This document shows, in pieces, positions 23,685 to 46,137 of a stretch of DNA of 64,000 bases (position 1 is the first letter of the stretch; every line of letters starts with the position of its first letter). The notes under the pieces were generated by a model. The model was not told where the DNA came from, ran no database searches, and saw nothing but the letters and a program-made list of their open reading frames with translations. Source of the stretch: Amphiduros pacificus (lineage: Eukaryota; Annelida; Polychaeta; Phyllodocida; Hesionidae). The DNA is taken from assembly GCA_949316495.1 (NCBI GenBank), contig OX439004.1:3626501-3690500 (forward strand), given 5' to 3'. A program made the position numbers and the translations under genes.

Positions 23685-25704
23685 ATCAGTGCAAGTGACA
23701 AACATTATATTGGACACAATTGATAGGGAACTAATGTCTTACCTAAAAGGTTGACTGATATTAGAGAAATTTGAGAACTTCAAAGTGACTGCACAATTTG
23801 TGTATAGATGTAAATGGCATACAGCTATATATGACCTCAAATACGATGCAATTTTCAGTTCTATAAACATTAGAGATTTTGAGAAGTGCGAATGCTTTCG
23901 CTGCTCTCCCCAATTCAACTTTCTAATCCCACACGAATCCGCGGGAAAAAAACATGTCATGAAGTTAAACGACTATAACCCATACCAGCTTATGGATCTT
24001 TATATATTATTCCGATTCCTAGTACATGTATTTTTATTATACAATAAATGACCACCCAATATCGCCAATCTTATTAATTTGCTGTGATATTCAACTCCAT
24101 TCTTTTCACCCTCGATTGACATCTCATCAATTTTCATTTTCATCTGTGATTTAGTGTACACATTGCTAACAAATATCAGATCCTGCCTTTTGTGAACATA
24201 AATCTGCTCTATATCTTAAGTTCTAAGTTAAACTGGACTAAGCTGGAACATGTCATGGTGATCCATACAGAAATGACATCGGCAAGTGATTTGTTATGGG
24301 TCATGACGCACTGAATAGAAAATGATATTATACGGCTTTGCGCAGTTAGGACCAAACATATATTAGGTCACGCATCCACGTGACCAACTGACGTCACGTG
24401 TAGCACGCAAGATGTATGCGTGACCCAATAATACCAAATAGACCAAAAAGATGTTGGCCATAATATGCCACTTAATATGCAAATACAGGCCCGGAACAGA
24501 GGGAGGGAGAAGAGGGAATACCTGACAGTCGTGTTTTGAAATGAGAAAATGCCATTTCAGATTTGAAAAACTATTATAGAACATATTATATGCTAGTTTT
24601 GTTTTTTTGTTTTTTCAAACATATTTTGCAGTTTACATTCTGAGGATACACTAACATTGCGATATTTTGCTAAATATACCCTGTTATAGACGATCATTAT
24701 TCTGTTAAACCTAAATTGGATTAAGTTTTTCATTTTGTATTTCTTGTTGTTATTCATATTGTAAATGTTTTGAGGAGAATGTTGTGACAGTCAATCAGCC
24801 ATGATCTACAACTGGCAGACAGCCAGAGAACACACTGAACCGAGACACTTAAAGAGGTTCAACTGTCATTTGTATATGGTAAAGACGGCTTGTGACACTG
24901 ACCAATACATTGAAACCTAAATAATAATATGACATCTCACTTGGTGTATTTATATAAAAGGTATAATACTAGACTGTATAATATACCAATATTTATGAAA
25001 GTACAGGCCTCTACATGTTCCATGGATTTTCTCTGGACCAAGGATTAAATTTAAGTTTGTTATTCATCGCTGCTAAGGTATACCGTAATATAGAGTATTT
25101 CTTTAATCTGGCCTGTAACTTTAGTGAAGTAAGGGCTTGGGATAGTGTCAGTTATCAAACAGGTGCCCGGTACAGTTGTAACCTATGAATGTGAATAACT
25201 CAAATAAGGTAAGATTTATCAAATTGAATATACAAATATTATGTGACAACTAAAAGGTAGAAAATAAGCCAAACCTAGTGATATTGCTTGATGCTCAAAA
25301 GGAAATAGAGAAGTAAATTCTCCGTCTTTTATTTTCTGTTCTTATGTACCATATTTGATCAAAAGCTTCAATATATGATAGACAAAGACATATTGAATAA
25401 TAAACAGGATTTGGATAGAGATTCATCATTTGTAATGTTTTGTTGGACGTTCGTCTTGAGCATCAACATATGTTATTATCAATACATATCTTAATCAATC
25501 CATTTGAAACATTAATATGATTTCCTTGTGATAATAATTAATATTTACCAGTATTATATTTTCTTTGCCTTAACATCAAGTGACACGTTTTAAAATGTGT
25601 GTGATGTAAATGCCTTATAAATCATTAAGATTTTATTATAAATGATTTAAAACAAATGCTGTGCTTATAATATAAAATATAGATATACACTTTCTGACTT
25701 TTAG
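23685..25704. other. Intergenic; probable 5'-UTR intron end of the next gene
   Basis: AT-rich, no gene. It ends with TTCTGACTTTTAG at 25692-25704, a plausible 3' splice site 44 bp before the next start codon. Confidence 0.45.
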
Positions 25705-25748
25705 ATCTGCCTATGCATAACCTAAGGGTATGAAATAAGGTAGAGGTG

Positions 25749-27449
25749 ATGGCTGATTTTGGTGGAGAGAGAAGGCGGCGAGGTCCAGGGAGAGACTTGG
25801 AAAATGAGAACCAATGGGAACGCTCTCCCTATACTTTCAAGAGATGGGACAGCACCTTAAGTAGAGACAATTCATCTCCAATATTCATAGAGGTGTCATC
25901 CTCTGCCGACACACATCCTGATGATGATGAAGATACAAGCAGACCTAGTTATTCTCAGGGAGGAGGAGAAGAAGACCATGACACAGCCGGGCTACCATTA
26001 CATGTGTCTCGCCCTCCAGTGTCTCATATGGGAGACTTTTATCAGTCTTACCCTTGGAATATTGCCCTTACTGAAGGAGAAGAAGCAGAGTCATCTGAGG
26101 ATGAGGATGACCTAGTTCTTGTGGAGAGTAACTCTCTCAGAGATGACAGAACCGTATTTGGACAAGCTTTCAATTCTGTATCAGTTAGTGAATCTCAGAG
26201 CTTGTTGTTTGAAGACAACAAAAAACATGCTTTAAATGCAGCAAGTATAGTGGATAACATCACAGAAAAACCATTGTCAAAGTTCTGGCACTCTTTTACA
26301 CAAGTATTTTTCCTCTTGGTTTTTTTCACCAATGTTGTTGTGGCCATCCTGGACATCGTTTTTGGACCAGAATACTTTCAATACAAAATCCCTGCATTAA
26401 TATTAGGTGTAACAGAAAATATCATTCTTTTCTTAATGTGGTTTTACATAAAATTAAAAAAGATATCAGACGATAATGAGCAGAGTAGCAAGTACCAGCA
26501 ATACCTTGAGAACATAGTGCATGAACTGCTGCTCTACCCCAGTATTATAGTCAGTGTCCTAGGTGTCGCCACTGAGAAGATGTACACAAAGCCGGATGAG
26601 CCATTTGGCTGGGTACAGGTGGCGCTACTTGTAGTGGACATCTTGGATCTGATCTGGACGCAGATTGTCCGCATGTATATGGTATATAAATTTGTCAAAG
26701 ATCTGCAACGTGCCTTGATGCCAGAGGAAAAACAAACCTGTTGTAATTTAAGTTTTGCAGGGGTGTTGTTACCAAGGATGTATTTCACCATAGTAGGAAA
26801 TAATTTACTTTTCCTATTTTTGATCTTCGTGATGGGAGCACAGATGAATAAGGATAACTACACTTCCTCCAATTATCGCATGACTACCGCATCCACCATA
26901 ATGGCGCTAGCAGTATGCTTCCTACCCATCCTCAGCCTCATCATGTTTGTCCTTGCCAACTCATATTGGGTTCTGGAATTGCTTATCACTATCAACATAA
27001 AGATATCTCAGGATGAAGGGTTCAAGAAGACACTATCTAATGATTATGGAGCTCCTATTTCAGATGCCTTGTCTTTTGCCATGGACAAGGCAAAGTCAGC
27101 CCGGAAGCAGTTAGACGAGCTACAACGAATGCCTACCTATAAGAAGGTTCTCTATGGAATCAGTGAATTCTATTTTATTGGCCTGCTCTTTTTGTGGGAA
27201 ATCCTAGCAGCTTTAGTATGGATTCTGTTTGATGGATATGACCAAGCTGAAAACAACTTGATCATTAAGGTACTTTTCTGTGCTTTTAGCTTATTTGTGA
27301 ATGCCCACGTTGTACTACTGGCGTGCACTATGAACGTGTCTCTGCCTTTTCTGATTGTAGGGTTTTTTTCATATCCCTTCACTGTCTTATTATGTTTCAA
27401 GAAAATGTCAAGAATTGAAGGGGATAATGAATATGAAATGGATTATTAA
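25749..27449 (+). CDS. Unrecognised multi-pass membrane protein, 566 aa
   Basis: I do not recognise the family. The ATG at 25749 is the first in frame (the base triplet before it is GTG). Residues 1-175 are hydrophilic, with Arg near the start (ERRRRGPGR) and acidic/Ser clusters (HPDDDED at 56-62, EEAESSEDEDD at 111-121), likely cytosolic. From about 180 come some eight or nine hydrophobic segments: ~185-205, 214-235, 262-276, 288-308, 343-363, 382-411, 469-494, 505-526 and 531-550. A hydrophilic loop at ~418-468 holds KSARKQLDELQ. The C-terminus is short and acidic (EGDNEYEMDY). It has a single coding exon, even codon use and a natural stop, so it looks like a real, intact gene. AATAAA lies at 27560-27565. 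Confidence 0.85.
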   Translation: MADFGGERRRRGPGRDLENENQWERSPYTFKRWDSTLSRDNSSPIFIEVSSSADTHPDDDEDTSRPSYSQGGGEEDHDTAGLPLHVSRPPVSHMGDFYQSYPWNIALTEGEEAESSEDEDDLVLVESNSLRDDRTVFGQAFNSVSVSESQSLLFEDNKKHALNAASIVDNITEKPLSKFWHSFTQVFFLLVFFTNVVVAILDIVFGPEYFQYKIPALILGVTENIILFLMWFYIKLKKISDDNEQSSKYQQYLENIVHELLLYPSIIVSVLGVATEKMYTKPDEPFGWVQVALLVVDILDLIWTQIVRMYMVYKFVKDLQRALMPEEKQTCCNLSFAGVLLPRMYFTIVGNNLLFLFLIFVMGAQMNKDNYTSSNYRMTTASTIMALAVCFLPILSLIMFVLANSYWVLELLITINIKISQDEGFKKTLSNDYGAPISDALSFAMDKAKSARKQLDELQRMPTYKKVLYGISEFYFIGLLFLWEILAALVWILFDGYDQAENNLIIKVLFCAFSLFVNAHVVLLACTMNVSLPFLIVGFFSYPFTVLLCFKKMSRIEGDNEYEMDY

Positions 27450-27938
27450 AACATTATACACTAATGTCATTTTATCAGGCCAAGAATTCATGAATGAACA
27501 GATGTAAGGTGAAGAATACATAGCCGATTCCTATATTTTGGACTGCATATGAAGATAATAATAAATTCTTATGTATTGAATTCCCTGAATCTTATCATTT
27601 GTAAAGGAGGCAATTATTTAGCATAAAGACAAACAAATCATTCACCCAAATGTAAATTCATAATGACATTCTCTGCATTGTATTCCATTAATCTCTTGAT
27701 ATCAAGGTTAATATTAACACCAGTAACTTAATGAATTCAGATAAAAGTGAAGTTTCGTTTTCAACCTTATATATTTGGAAATATGTAAAATGGTGTTTGT
27801 ATGACCTTTTCAGCAACAAAATTGGCAAAAGCAGGTCGAGTTTTCACCAGTGTGAAAGTAACCCTGACGGAAGTGGGAGTTGAACCCACCACCTAAAGAT
27901 TAGGAAATAATGTTTGTTGTAAACACAAATACATTTAA
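27450..27938. other. 3' UTR and spacer
   Basis: Contains the likely polyadenylation signal at 27560. Near 27866-27885 lies GGGAGTTGAACCCACCACCT, a B-box-like remnant of a tRNA-derived SINE in minus orientation. Nothing else is seen. Confidence 0.4.
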
Positions 27939-28463
27939 AGCATTAATGAAATCACAGAGGTCATAATCAATTTTAGAGAAGTTTGGGGTATGCTTAAATG
28001 ATATGTGGTCACAAAACCGTGATAATCAACCAAAATACACCAACCATGGTTATTGTGTTTCGTTGTAAGTGCCAAGTACTGGCTGTACTCTTTTGACTAC
28101 CAGGTGGTCTCATCTATTCAAGCATGTGACTTATATTGTGGTCTGTCAGGGTGTTAGGCCTGAACAATGAACAAACAGTAATATACATACAGGGCTCTGC
28201 AAGCCAAATCACTCTATTGTCCCAATCTGAAGGTACCCCATAGTTTGCAAAACTCCACTAAGCAGGTGATCACTGGTAAGCTAAACAGAGTTTGTTGTCA
28301 AAGCGTCCAATGGATGATTGGGATTTTAGCAGAAGACTCATCCACTTTCAAAAGATTTATGTAGGGGAATATGGGGGTAAGAACATTTGATCATAAAGTT
28401 TGGGGTGTAAACATTTATATTGTGCATGGAAAAAGTGCATGAAAACCTCATTTCATGAATGTT
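27939..28463. mobile_element. TTAA-flanked foldback element, AGCATTCATGAAA family (copy 1)
   Basis: The left end AGCATTAATGAAATCAC and the right end CATTTCATGAATGTT are inverted, flanked by TTAA at 27935-27938 and 28464-28467. The interior (AGTTTGGGGTATGCTTAAAT, ACCAACCATGGTTATTG) is shared, in inverse orientation, with the copy at 55389-55756. Confidence 0.75.
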
Positions 28464-28467
28464 TTAA

Positions 28468-29630
28468 GTGAAGCATAAATGCCATCAAAGAGAGAATGTA
28501 TTTACGAAGTCCATATATAAACAATGGGGTTTACTCCTTTGCGCAGTAAGAACTGTACCTCTTACAGTGTATACAATCTTTGAAGGAAACATGTTTGAAT
28601 AAACATGCTTGATTGCAACATGCATTCAGAAAATCCTTTGCATTTTGAAAGTTTTCCATCCATTTATTGAATGATATTACTCCAGTTACTGAGAAATTCC
28701 TCAGTATTTATTAATGCACTACTATCTATTATTTTGATATCAGAAATTACTTTTTTCTTGGTACTCCTGCTTGTTATATATACTCTTTTTGATTAGAGAA
28801 AAAAAGGCAAAACAATACAATATCTTGGACTTTGAAAAAGACAGGTGATTAACCTTTTTAGTACAGTACAGAAAAAACTATTACAGTGTCGTGAACTATG
28901 GTACTAATCGTTAGCTGGTCCGCAATTGAAGTGCCTGATCAAGACAGAAATGTTTCAATTACTTAAAATCATTTTGATGATATTTGCATGGCATTGCTGT
29001 TTTGGAAGCCACAATAAAATCCATATTTTCACATGGTCCATGATAATTTTCCATTATTGAAATAAATTGTATTTTTCACTGTGCTGCAAAGCTGATGCAG
29101 TAAAACGGGGAAATATTCTGCCGTTCTGTCTGTTCGTCAAACTCAATTTTCGAAATACAATGATAAGGAGAAATACAATGGTAAACATTGAATTGCACAG
29201 ATCTTTTACATTCCCCGATTCTGTTATATTCTAAATGCACCTGTGTATAGAAGTAATATGGAGGGTAATGGATACAGCCCAAACTATACATTACCTTTGG
29301 TATATTGACTGTCCTCAACCTGCAAAGCTGGGTAGATATAAAGAATTATCATTTGTGAGGACATTTGCATGGAATGAATATTCACAAACATTACAACATA
29401 GGCCAATGGCCTTAAAGCTATGCTATGTTTGTGAACATTTTCTTGAAATTGCTTCATAAAGGATAATTTAAATCATTTCCCATAGATGACTTGGGCAGTT
29501 GATAATTTTGATAATTTTGACCAAATGGCAAATTTTGTAATTTGCAAACAAAGCAGATAATGAGCACATAATTTCCGAAACAAAATAAGACTCATATATT
29601 ATGCAATTGTATCAATATCACATTCATAAA
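28468..29630. other. Gene-free stretch
   Basis: AT-rich DNA with no supportable gene; short frames lack coding character. Confidence 0.5.
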
Positions 29631-29711
29631 ATGAATATCTATAATCATATAATGTTGTTAGATGGAATCTGCCATACAATCTGACAACATTATATGATTA
29701 TAGATATTCAT
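29631..29711. repeat. Near-perfect 33-bp stem / 15-nt loop hairpin
   Basis: 29631-29663 (ATGAATATCTATAATCATAT...) pairs with 29679-29711 with a single G-U-type mismatch. It lies just 3' of the FAAH gene in the FAAH sense. The size suits a small-RNA precursor, but it could equally be a tiny foldback element. Confidence 0.85.
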
Positions 29712-30085
29712 CATTATCGATTATACAGCTTGGATTTTTGTAGTTTCATATGGTTATTTGCTATGATCTCTTCCATCAGTCTGGTAGTCTGTGGCACCTT
29801 CTAATTCCTTCATCATCCTGAAGCATATTTGTATGGTTATTTGTTATGATCTCTTCCATCAGTCTGGTAGTCTGTGGCACCTTCTAATTCCTTCATCACC
29901 CTGAAGCATATTTGTATGGTTATTTGTTATGATCTCTTCCATCAGTCTGGTAGTCTGTGGCACCTTCTAGTTCCTTCATCACCCTGAGGCATATTTGTAT
30001 GGTTATTTGTTATGATTTCTTCCATCAGTCTGGTAGTCTGTGGCACCTTCTAGTTCCTTCATCACCCTGAGGCATATTTGTATGG

Positions 30086-40789
<10,704 letters not shown>

Positions 40790-41685
40790 GGTTAAAATGG
40801 TCTAGAGTTAACACATCAGAGGTTTGAAGCCAAATGTACCAGTGACCTGGGTGTAGGAGACTCAAGTGCATAAGAGAGGCAAATTAAAGCCTTATCTCAT
40901 ATATGTGGGCCAAGAACCTTTGATGGGTCTCAATTTCACATATACTATATATCATTACCTGCTAGGCCCTTGAAAGATTTTAATGTATTCTTTGGCCAGC
41001 TTCTGGTGTTTTCATAGTTTAGCTATAGCAATCGATTTTGACTGTATCACCTCCAAAATCATGTTTATTCTCTTATGGAAAACAAACATCATTTATTATC
41101 GAGAGAAGTTTTATTGATGACACTATTAAACAATGATATTTGCTTCTTCATTAAACGTCTTGTTCAAATTGTACAAGATATAAATACAAAAAAATACTTT
41201 GTGGTGATTACTATGATATTTTTTTCAACATATTTATTATAATACAATTCAGATAATTTCCCTGATTTGATGATATTTGGCATAATTCAGTACTAGGATA
41301 TTTACCTGTTTGAAATCTGGACCAATATGCACGAACGTCACGCCCACCAAATTACATCCAATCAAAATTGACCAATATCAGATCATGACATGTAACCAGA
41401 TGCTAATCAATAATAAATAATCTTTATGAATAGTCATTTATTCCGTCACCAATCAGTTCTCAGCCAGAGTTTATGAATATTGATGACGTGTGGTTGATCC
41501 TGTGTTGCACCTTTGTATCTTTGGCGGCGGCAGGGACTGATGTGAGAGAGAAGTCCTGTTTTGGAGGGTAAACGGGCAGTTGTCCTGGCTTCTAAATCAA
41601 GATACCATGGAATGACATGAATGTCATAGAGCTTTCCATACATTTCTTTCCATAAATTTTTCAAATATGTTGATAAGCCTCTTGT
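40790..41685. other. 5' flank of FAAH
   Basis: No exon or conserved promoter motif that I can support. Transcription start unknown. Confidence 0.4.
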
Positions 41686-41900
41686 ACTTTTCATCATAAA
41701 TAAGTTTTGTACACTTTCTTGTACTTTTGAAACTGTGATCATATATAAGCTCAGTACACCTTGTACTTTTGAAACTGTGATCATTAATAAGTTTAGTACA
41801 CCTTCTTCTTCTTTTGAAACGGTGATCATATATAAGCTCAGTACACCTTGTACTTTTGAAACTGTGATCACAAATAAGTTCAGTACACGTACACCTTCAT
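41686..41900 (+). repeat. 42-bp minisatellite, about 4.5 copies
   Basis: Units contain GAAACTGTGATCATATATAA and GTACACCTTGTACTTTT. Period 42 between 41729 and 41771. The minus-strand frame reading MITVSKVQ is a shadow. Confidence 0.9.
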
Positions 41901-42098
41901 CATAAATGTCTTTTCGAGTCAGGCCTAGGAGACCACACCAAGTACAAACTTAATTTAGCAGCCAATAAGATATTGTGCACATGTTGTTACATGACCATTA
42001 ATGAGTGAAGATGATAGCGACACATATACCAGAATACTCAGACAAAAATAATCAGGGGATGGAGCATTAATTTACAGGTGGGACAGAATGGTAACAGC

Positions 42099-42170
42099 TG
42101 ATAAATCAGGTCTCATCGTGAAATGACTGAACTAATTTTTAAAGTCATGTAAACTTCACAAACAAACAAA
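42099..42170 (+). mobile_element. SINE tail fragment
   Basis: GGTCTCATCGTGAAATGACTG through an (AAAC)n tail matches the 3' end of the SINE at 33457-33765. Confidence 0.7.
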
Positions 42171-44869
42171 CTGGTATATCAATGATATTCTTTTCCAACC
42201 AGATATTTGCAATATATATATCCTCCCCCCGAATTATTAATGATCCATTCTAAATTGCCTTTGAACATAGGAAATGAACATGTGCACGTGTACAGTTCTG
42301 TCAATGTGCATGGCCATGTCCTAGAACCGACCAATTGCAGAGCTGTATGATAATTGTATGCTAATGCGAGGAAAAGTTTTCCACATTTCATGTGACAGAG
42401 GCAGTATGTGACTCTGCCTCACCATGCAGAGTAGTGCCATACATGTGTGGAATGAAATATTAAGATGAAATGAAATTTTGAATTGTAAATTTTGTTCCAA
42501 ATAGCACTCATGCCAATCGGATGTGGTTCACCCACATTCAAGCAAACAGCCAAAATGGAATAAATTGGTTCTATTTTTGACCAAGATGTCTGTGTAATGT
42601 AACTTCCGTTTATTCCAAGTCTCTTATGTGTTCGCCTGTAACTTGTATTTGGTGGGTCATAATCGTGCCAAATCGAGTGCACACTTTTTTCAAATATTCC
42701 TAATTTATTATCCCCAGATAGTGTTGTGATATTGTGAAAATTAGAGATAAGATAATTCTATATCAAATTACATGTACTTATAGGCATGCTTGTTCATGCA
42801 TGGGAATGGGATTAAAATTAAAAAAATCATTTCAAATATGTAAATCACAATATCAGAGAGATGTGGCATGGTCAATTAGCCACCATACAAGTTTCAAGAA
42901 TACACGAGATTTTAACGGTACTGTGCAGTATTCGCCACCTAACCACGTGATATTACATCAAACCATTGTTCTGAACAATCCGTTCAGAAACAAAGTTCAA
43001 AATCATGGCAAAATGAAACAAATTTCACTATAGTTGAGTTTATAAGAGTGTCTGGATTATAAGGTAAATTATATAGTAAATCTGTATTATTGTTACAATT
43101 GTTGGATATTTTTGCTCCGGTTGTGTTGTACGTGTAGAGAATAGCGTGATTTCTGGTCCAGTACTATTCACCCTCTAACTGCTGTGTGCAATCTGAATCA
43201 TGGTCTGAAAGTTGTAAATGTCCATATTCAGATTCAGGTTGGGCACGTGACAACTTTGGAACTACTGATGATGCTCCCAGGGCCGTCATGGAAATATCCA
43301 CTGACTATTGATGACGATTCGGTGCCAACAAATATCATTTCCGGCAAGTTGAACTTTGACCCTGTCTGGTCACCTCTCAGCAAGATTAGAGCACATTGCG
43401 CATATTGGCGCACACACTTGGTTGGCGTGGTCAAAGATGATTCCTGCAGTTCCATCCCACTATTTGTGGCCACCATTGTTATTACCAGCGACATAATAGT
43501 ATCATCACCTTCACATAACTGGTAGATTAGCACAACACAGGTATAAAATACTTTCATGACCTTGAATTGTGGATATTTCTGTTCAATGGCACCCAATCCT
43601 TAAATTCAGTGTTTCAAAACTTAACCTAGCCTTACATTAATAGTTCTGCCTAAATCAGAAAATAATCCAAAATCCAAAGTCAGAAAAGTCTGTGAGCCAG
43701 TTGAGGGAATTATGGAAATTAATGGTGTCATACAGAATACCATTATAATCCTGTGCTCAGTTGGGTGTGAGAATGCCTTGTCGTTCTTTGCAAATATTAT
43801 GAGTAATTAAGCAACAAAAGACACATAATTTTGAATGTCAAATTTCAACTCCTTAAAAGAGATATTTAAAAAAAGGATAAGGTAAGGTTAACAATTTTTT
43901 AATATTATTTTCTATCTTAGCATTGTATGGGTTATATCCTTTAAATCTGAGGTTGTACCTAACTATTTTCAATCTTATTTGAAACATCAGATTGACAGAT
44001 ATGTGGTGCAAGAGGTTTCATGCCCTTTATATATAGTAATATTAAATATAAATACATGGTTGGGATCAAACCAATTCCTATCATTTGGTTTGCATACAGC
44101 TCAAGTCTTGGATTCATGTTTTAATTATGATTGGCAAAACATCTAATACTCAGCGTTTTAGATATGTATATATGTATCGATGTTAAAAAGTAAAACAAAC
44201 TAGTCAACATTTCCAATTTTTTTTATTGCTGTATTATCAGTTTTGCATATGAAATTAAGCTTACACTGAATCTGTATATAAATATATACACTGCACACAT
44301 TCTTGATTCAACATCCTTTTTTGCAATATTCTGTCTCACCCATGGCCTTTTTGTGCATTTTGGTGCCGAGCACAATCGTCCAATCAGATTGTGTGAATGA
44401 GATGGAATAAACTGTGACGTCACAATAGACTAGTAGATATTGCTGGCCCAATTTGCATTCACTAAGGCTATGTGTGAGAGAGTTTCTCATATTGACATTA
44501 CAAACCAATTCCATGAACAGCTCAATCTAATTTCAAACAATTCCCAATTTTTGTGTGACATTGAAGGTGTTTTCTTGATAATGGGTTAAACATCTCTCTT
44601 TGTGGTCCAGGATGAATGCGTGTCTATATTATCATTACTAATTGCCATCTTTAACTTGATGCCAAATTGACAATCTCCTCTTTTTTATCAGTTCCATTTG
44701 CTACATTTGCAGTTAGTTCCTTCATTATCCGAAAAATACTTTTCTGCGAAGCATATGCTACACATGTCCATAATTCAAGTTACGAAAGCTGTGAAGGCTG
44801 TACACATGTGTAGAGTAGACAACCCACAAAGATTCTGAACACATGGTTTGAGCATTTAAATATAGTTTT
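42171..44869. other. Intergenic, gene-free
   Basis: Only one recognisable piece: 43222-43400 is related to the inverted-repeat element in FAAH intron 9. Short frames across it are shadows of that repeat. Confidence 0.5.
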
Positions 44870-45062
44870 GTTTGGCAAAAAATAAGCATGTGATTAGAGC
44901 ACTTTTTGTTTGGTAAAAAATGAATATATGGTCAGAGCAGTTACAAATATTTCTGCCTGGTAAAACGTGAACACATGGTAGAGCTTTAACGAAAGAATTC
45001 TGTTTGGTAAAAATGAACACATGGTTAGAGCACTTACAAATGTTTCCGCTTGATTAAAAAAA
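44870..45062 (+). repeat. ~60-70-bp degenerate tandem repeat
   Basis: Four copies of TTTGGTAAAAAATGAACACA, GGTTAGAGCA and ACAAATATTTCTG, with divergence. Confidence 0.75.
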
Positions 45063-45650
45063 TTGTTTGAAATCATAATATACAATCCATTAATTTACCA
45101 ATATATTGCACACAAATGTATTCATAGATTCTCACACATTGAACAAGTACCTTAGCTGCTTCAGAACAAAGCCATTTCAGCTAGTCTCCCATAGAAATAT
45201 ACACATCGTACAAAAATTGTTTACAGTATCCATTTTTCTATATGCATGTCCTATATATGTAAATATACATCTATCAGTTAAATATTCTTATGTTTATTAG
45301 ATGACGACATTGCAGAAATTCAAACATAAATACACTTGTGGTGAGCATTGTCTATGGTTTGTTGTTGGCTGATGCCTTTTTTTAACATGGGATTGTGGCT
45401 GGATCTTCTACTGGCACCAGGGCTGGTTGTCCCCTCTGTTCTCTTCACCTATACTGGTTAACAGAGAAATAGTCACAAATATCAATCTCTATTGAACTAT
45501 TTTTCTGATATTGTTTGATGTTTGTCAATTAAAGATATCTTTTATTAATGAAATTATTTTTTTGATGATGTAACCATTGCTTTGATTAATTGCATTATTG
45601 AATGCATAGCTACTAAAGATATATAGTATCATTGCATGGTCTAGTCTTCA
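45063..45650. other. Non-coding, 3' of the transporter gene
   Basis: No gene or ordered repeat recognised. Confidence 0.45.
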
Positions 45651-45654
45651 ATGT

Positions 45655-46137
45655 TACACAATGTTATACTGTTTAATCTATTTACCTCTGGTCTCTGTGA
45701 TGCTCTGCTATATAATGTTATATACTGTTTACTCTATTTACCTCTGGCCTCTGTTCTGCTATATAATGTTATATACTGTTTACTCTATTTACCTCTGGCC
45801 TCTGTTCTGCTATATAATGTTATATACTGTTTACTGTATTTACTTCTGGCCTCTGTGATGCTCTGCTATATAATGTTATATACTGTTTACTCTATTTACA
45901 TCTGGCCTCTAGCAGTGCTCTGCTATATAATGTTATATACTGTTTACTGTATTTACCTCTGGCCTCTGTGATGTTCTGTTACATACTGTTTACTGTATTT
46001 ACCTCTGGCCTCTAGCGGTGCTCTGCTATATAATATTATATACTGTTTACTCTACTATTTACCTCTGGCCTCTAGCGGTGCTCTGTTATATAATTATATA
46101 TACTGTTTACTAGTTACCTCTGGCCTCTAGCGGTGTC
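45655..46137 (-). repeat. 51-57-bp minisatellite overlapping the transporter stop codon
   Basis: Eight or nine units with TTACCTCTGGCCTCTAGCGG and GCTATATAATGTTATATACT (51 bp between 45722 and 45773, longer where GTGATG or AGCGGTG is present). The unit nearest the gene supplies the last eight or so codons and the TAG stop of the transporter. Confidence 0.92.

Noticed and set aside
41446-41871. Minus-strand 141-codon frame with MITVSKVQ repeats
   Set aside because: Shadow of the 42-bp minisatellite; the rest shows no similarity or coding bias.
43184-43596. Opposed 113- and 120-codon frames
   Set aside because: They lie in a copy of the inverted-repeat element of FAAH intron 9 and show no protein family features.
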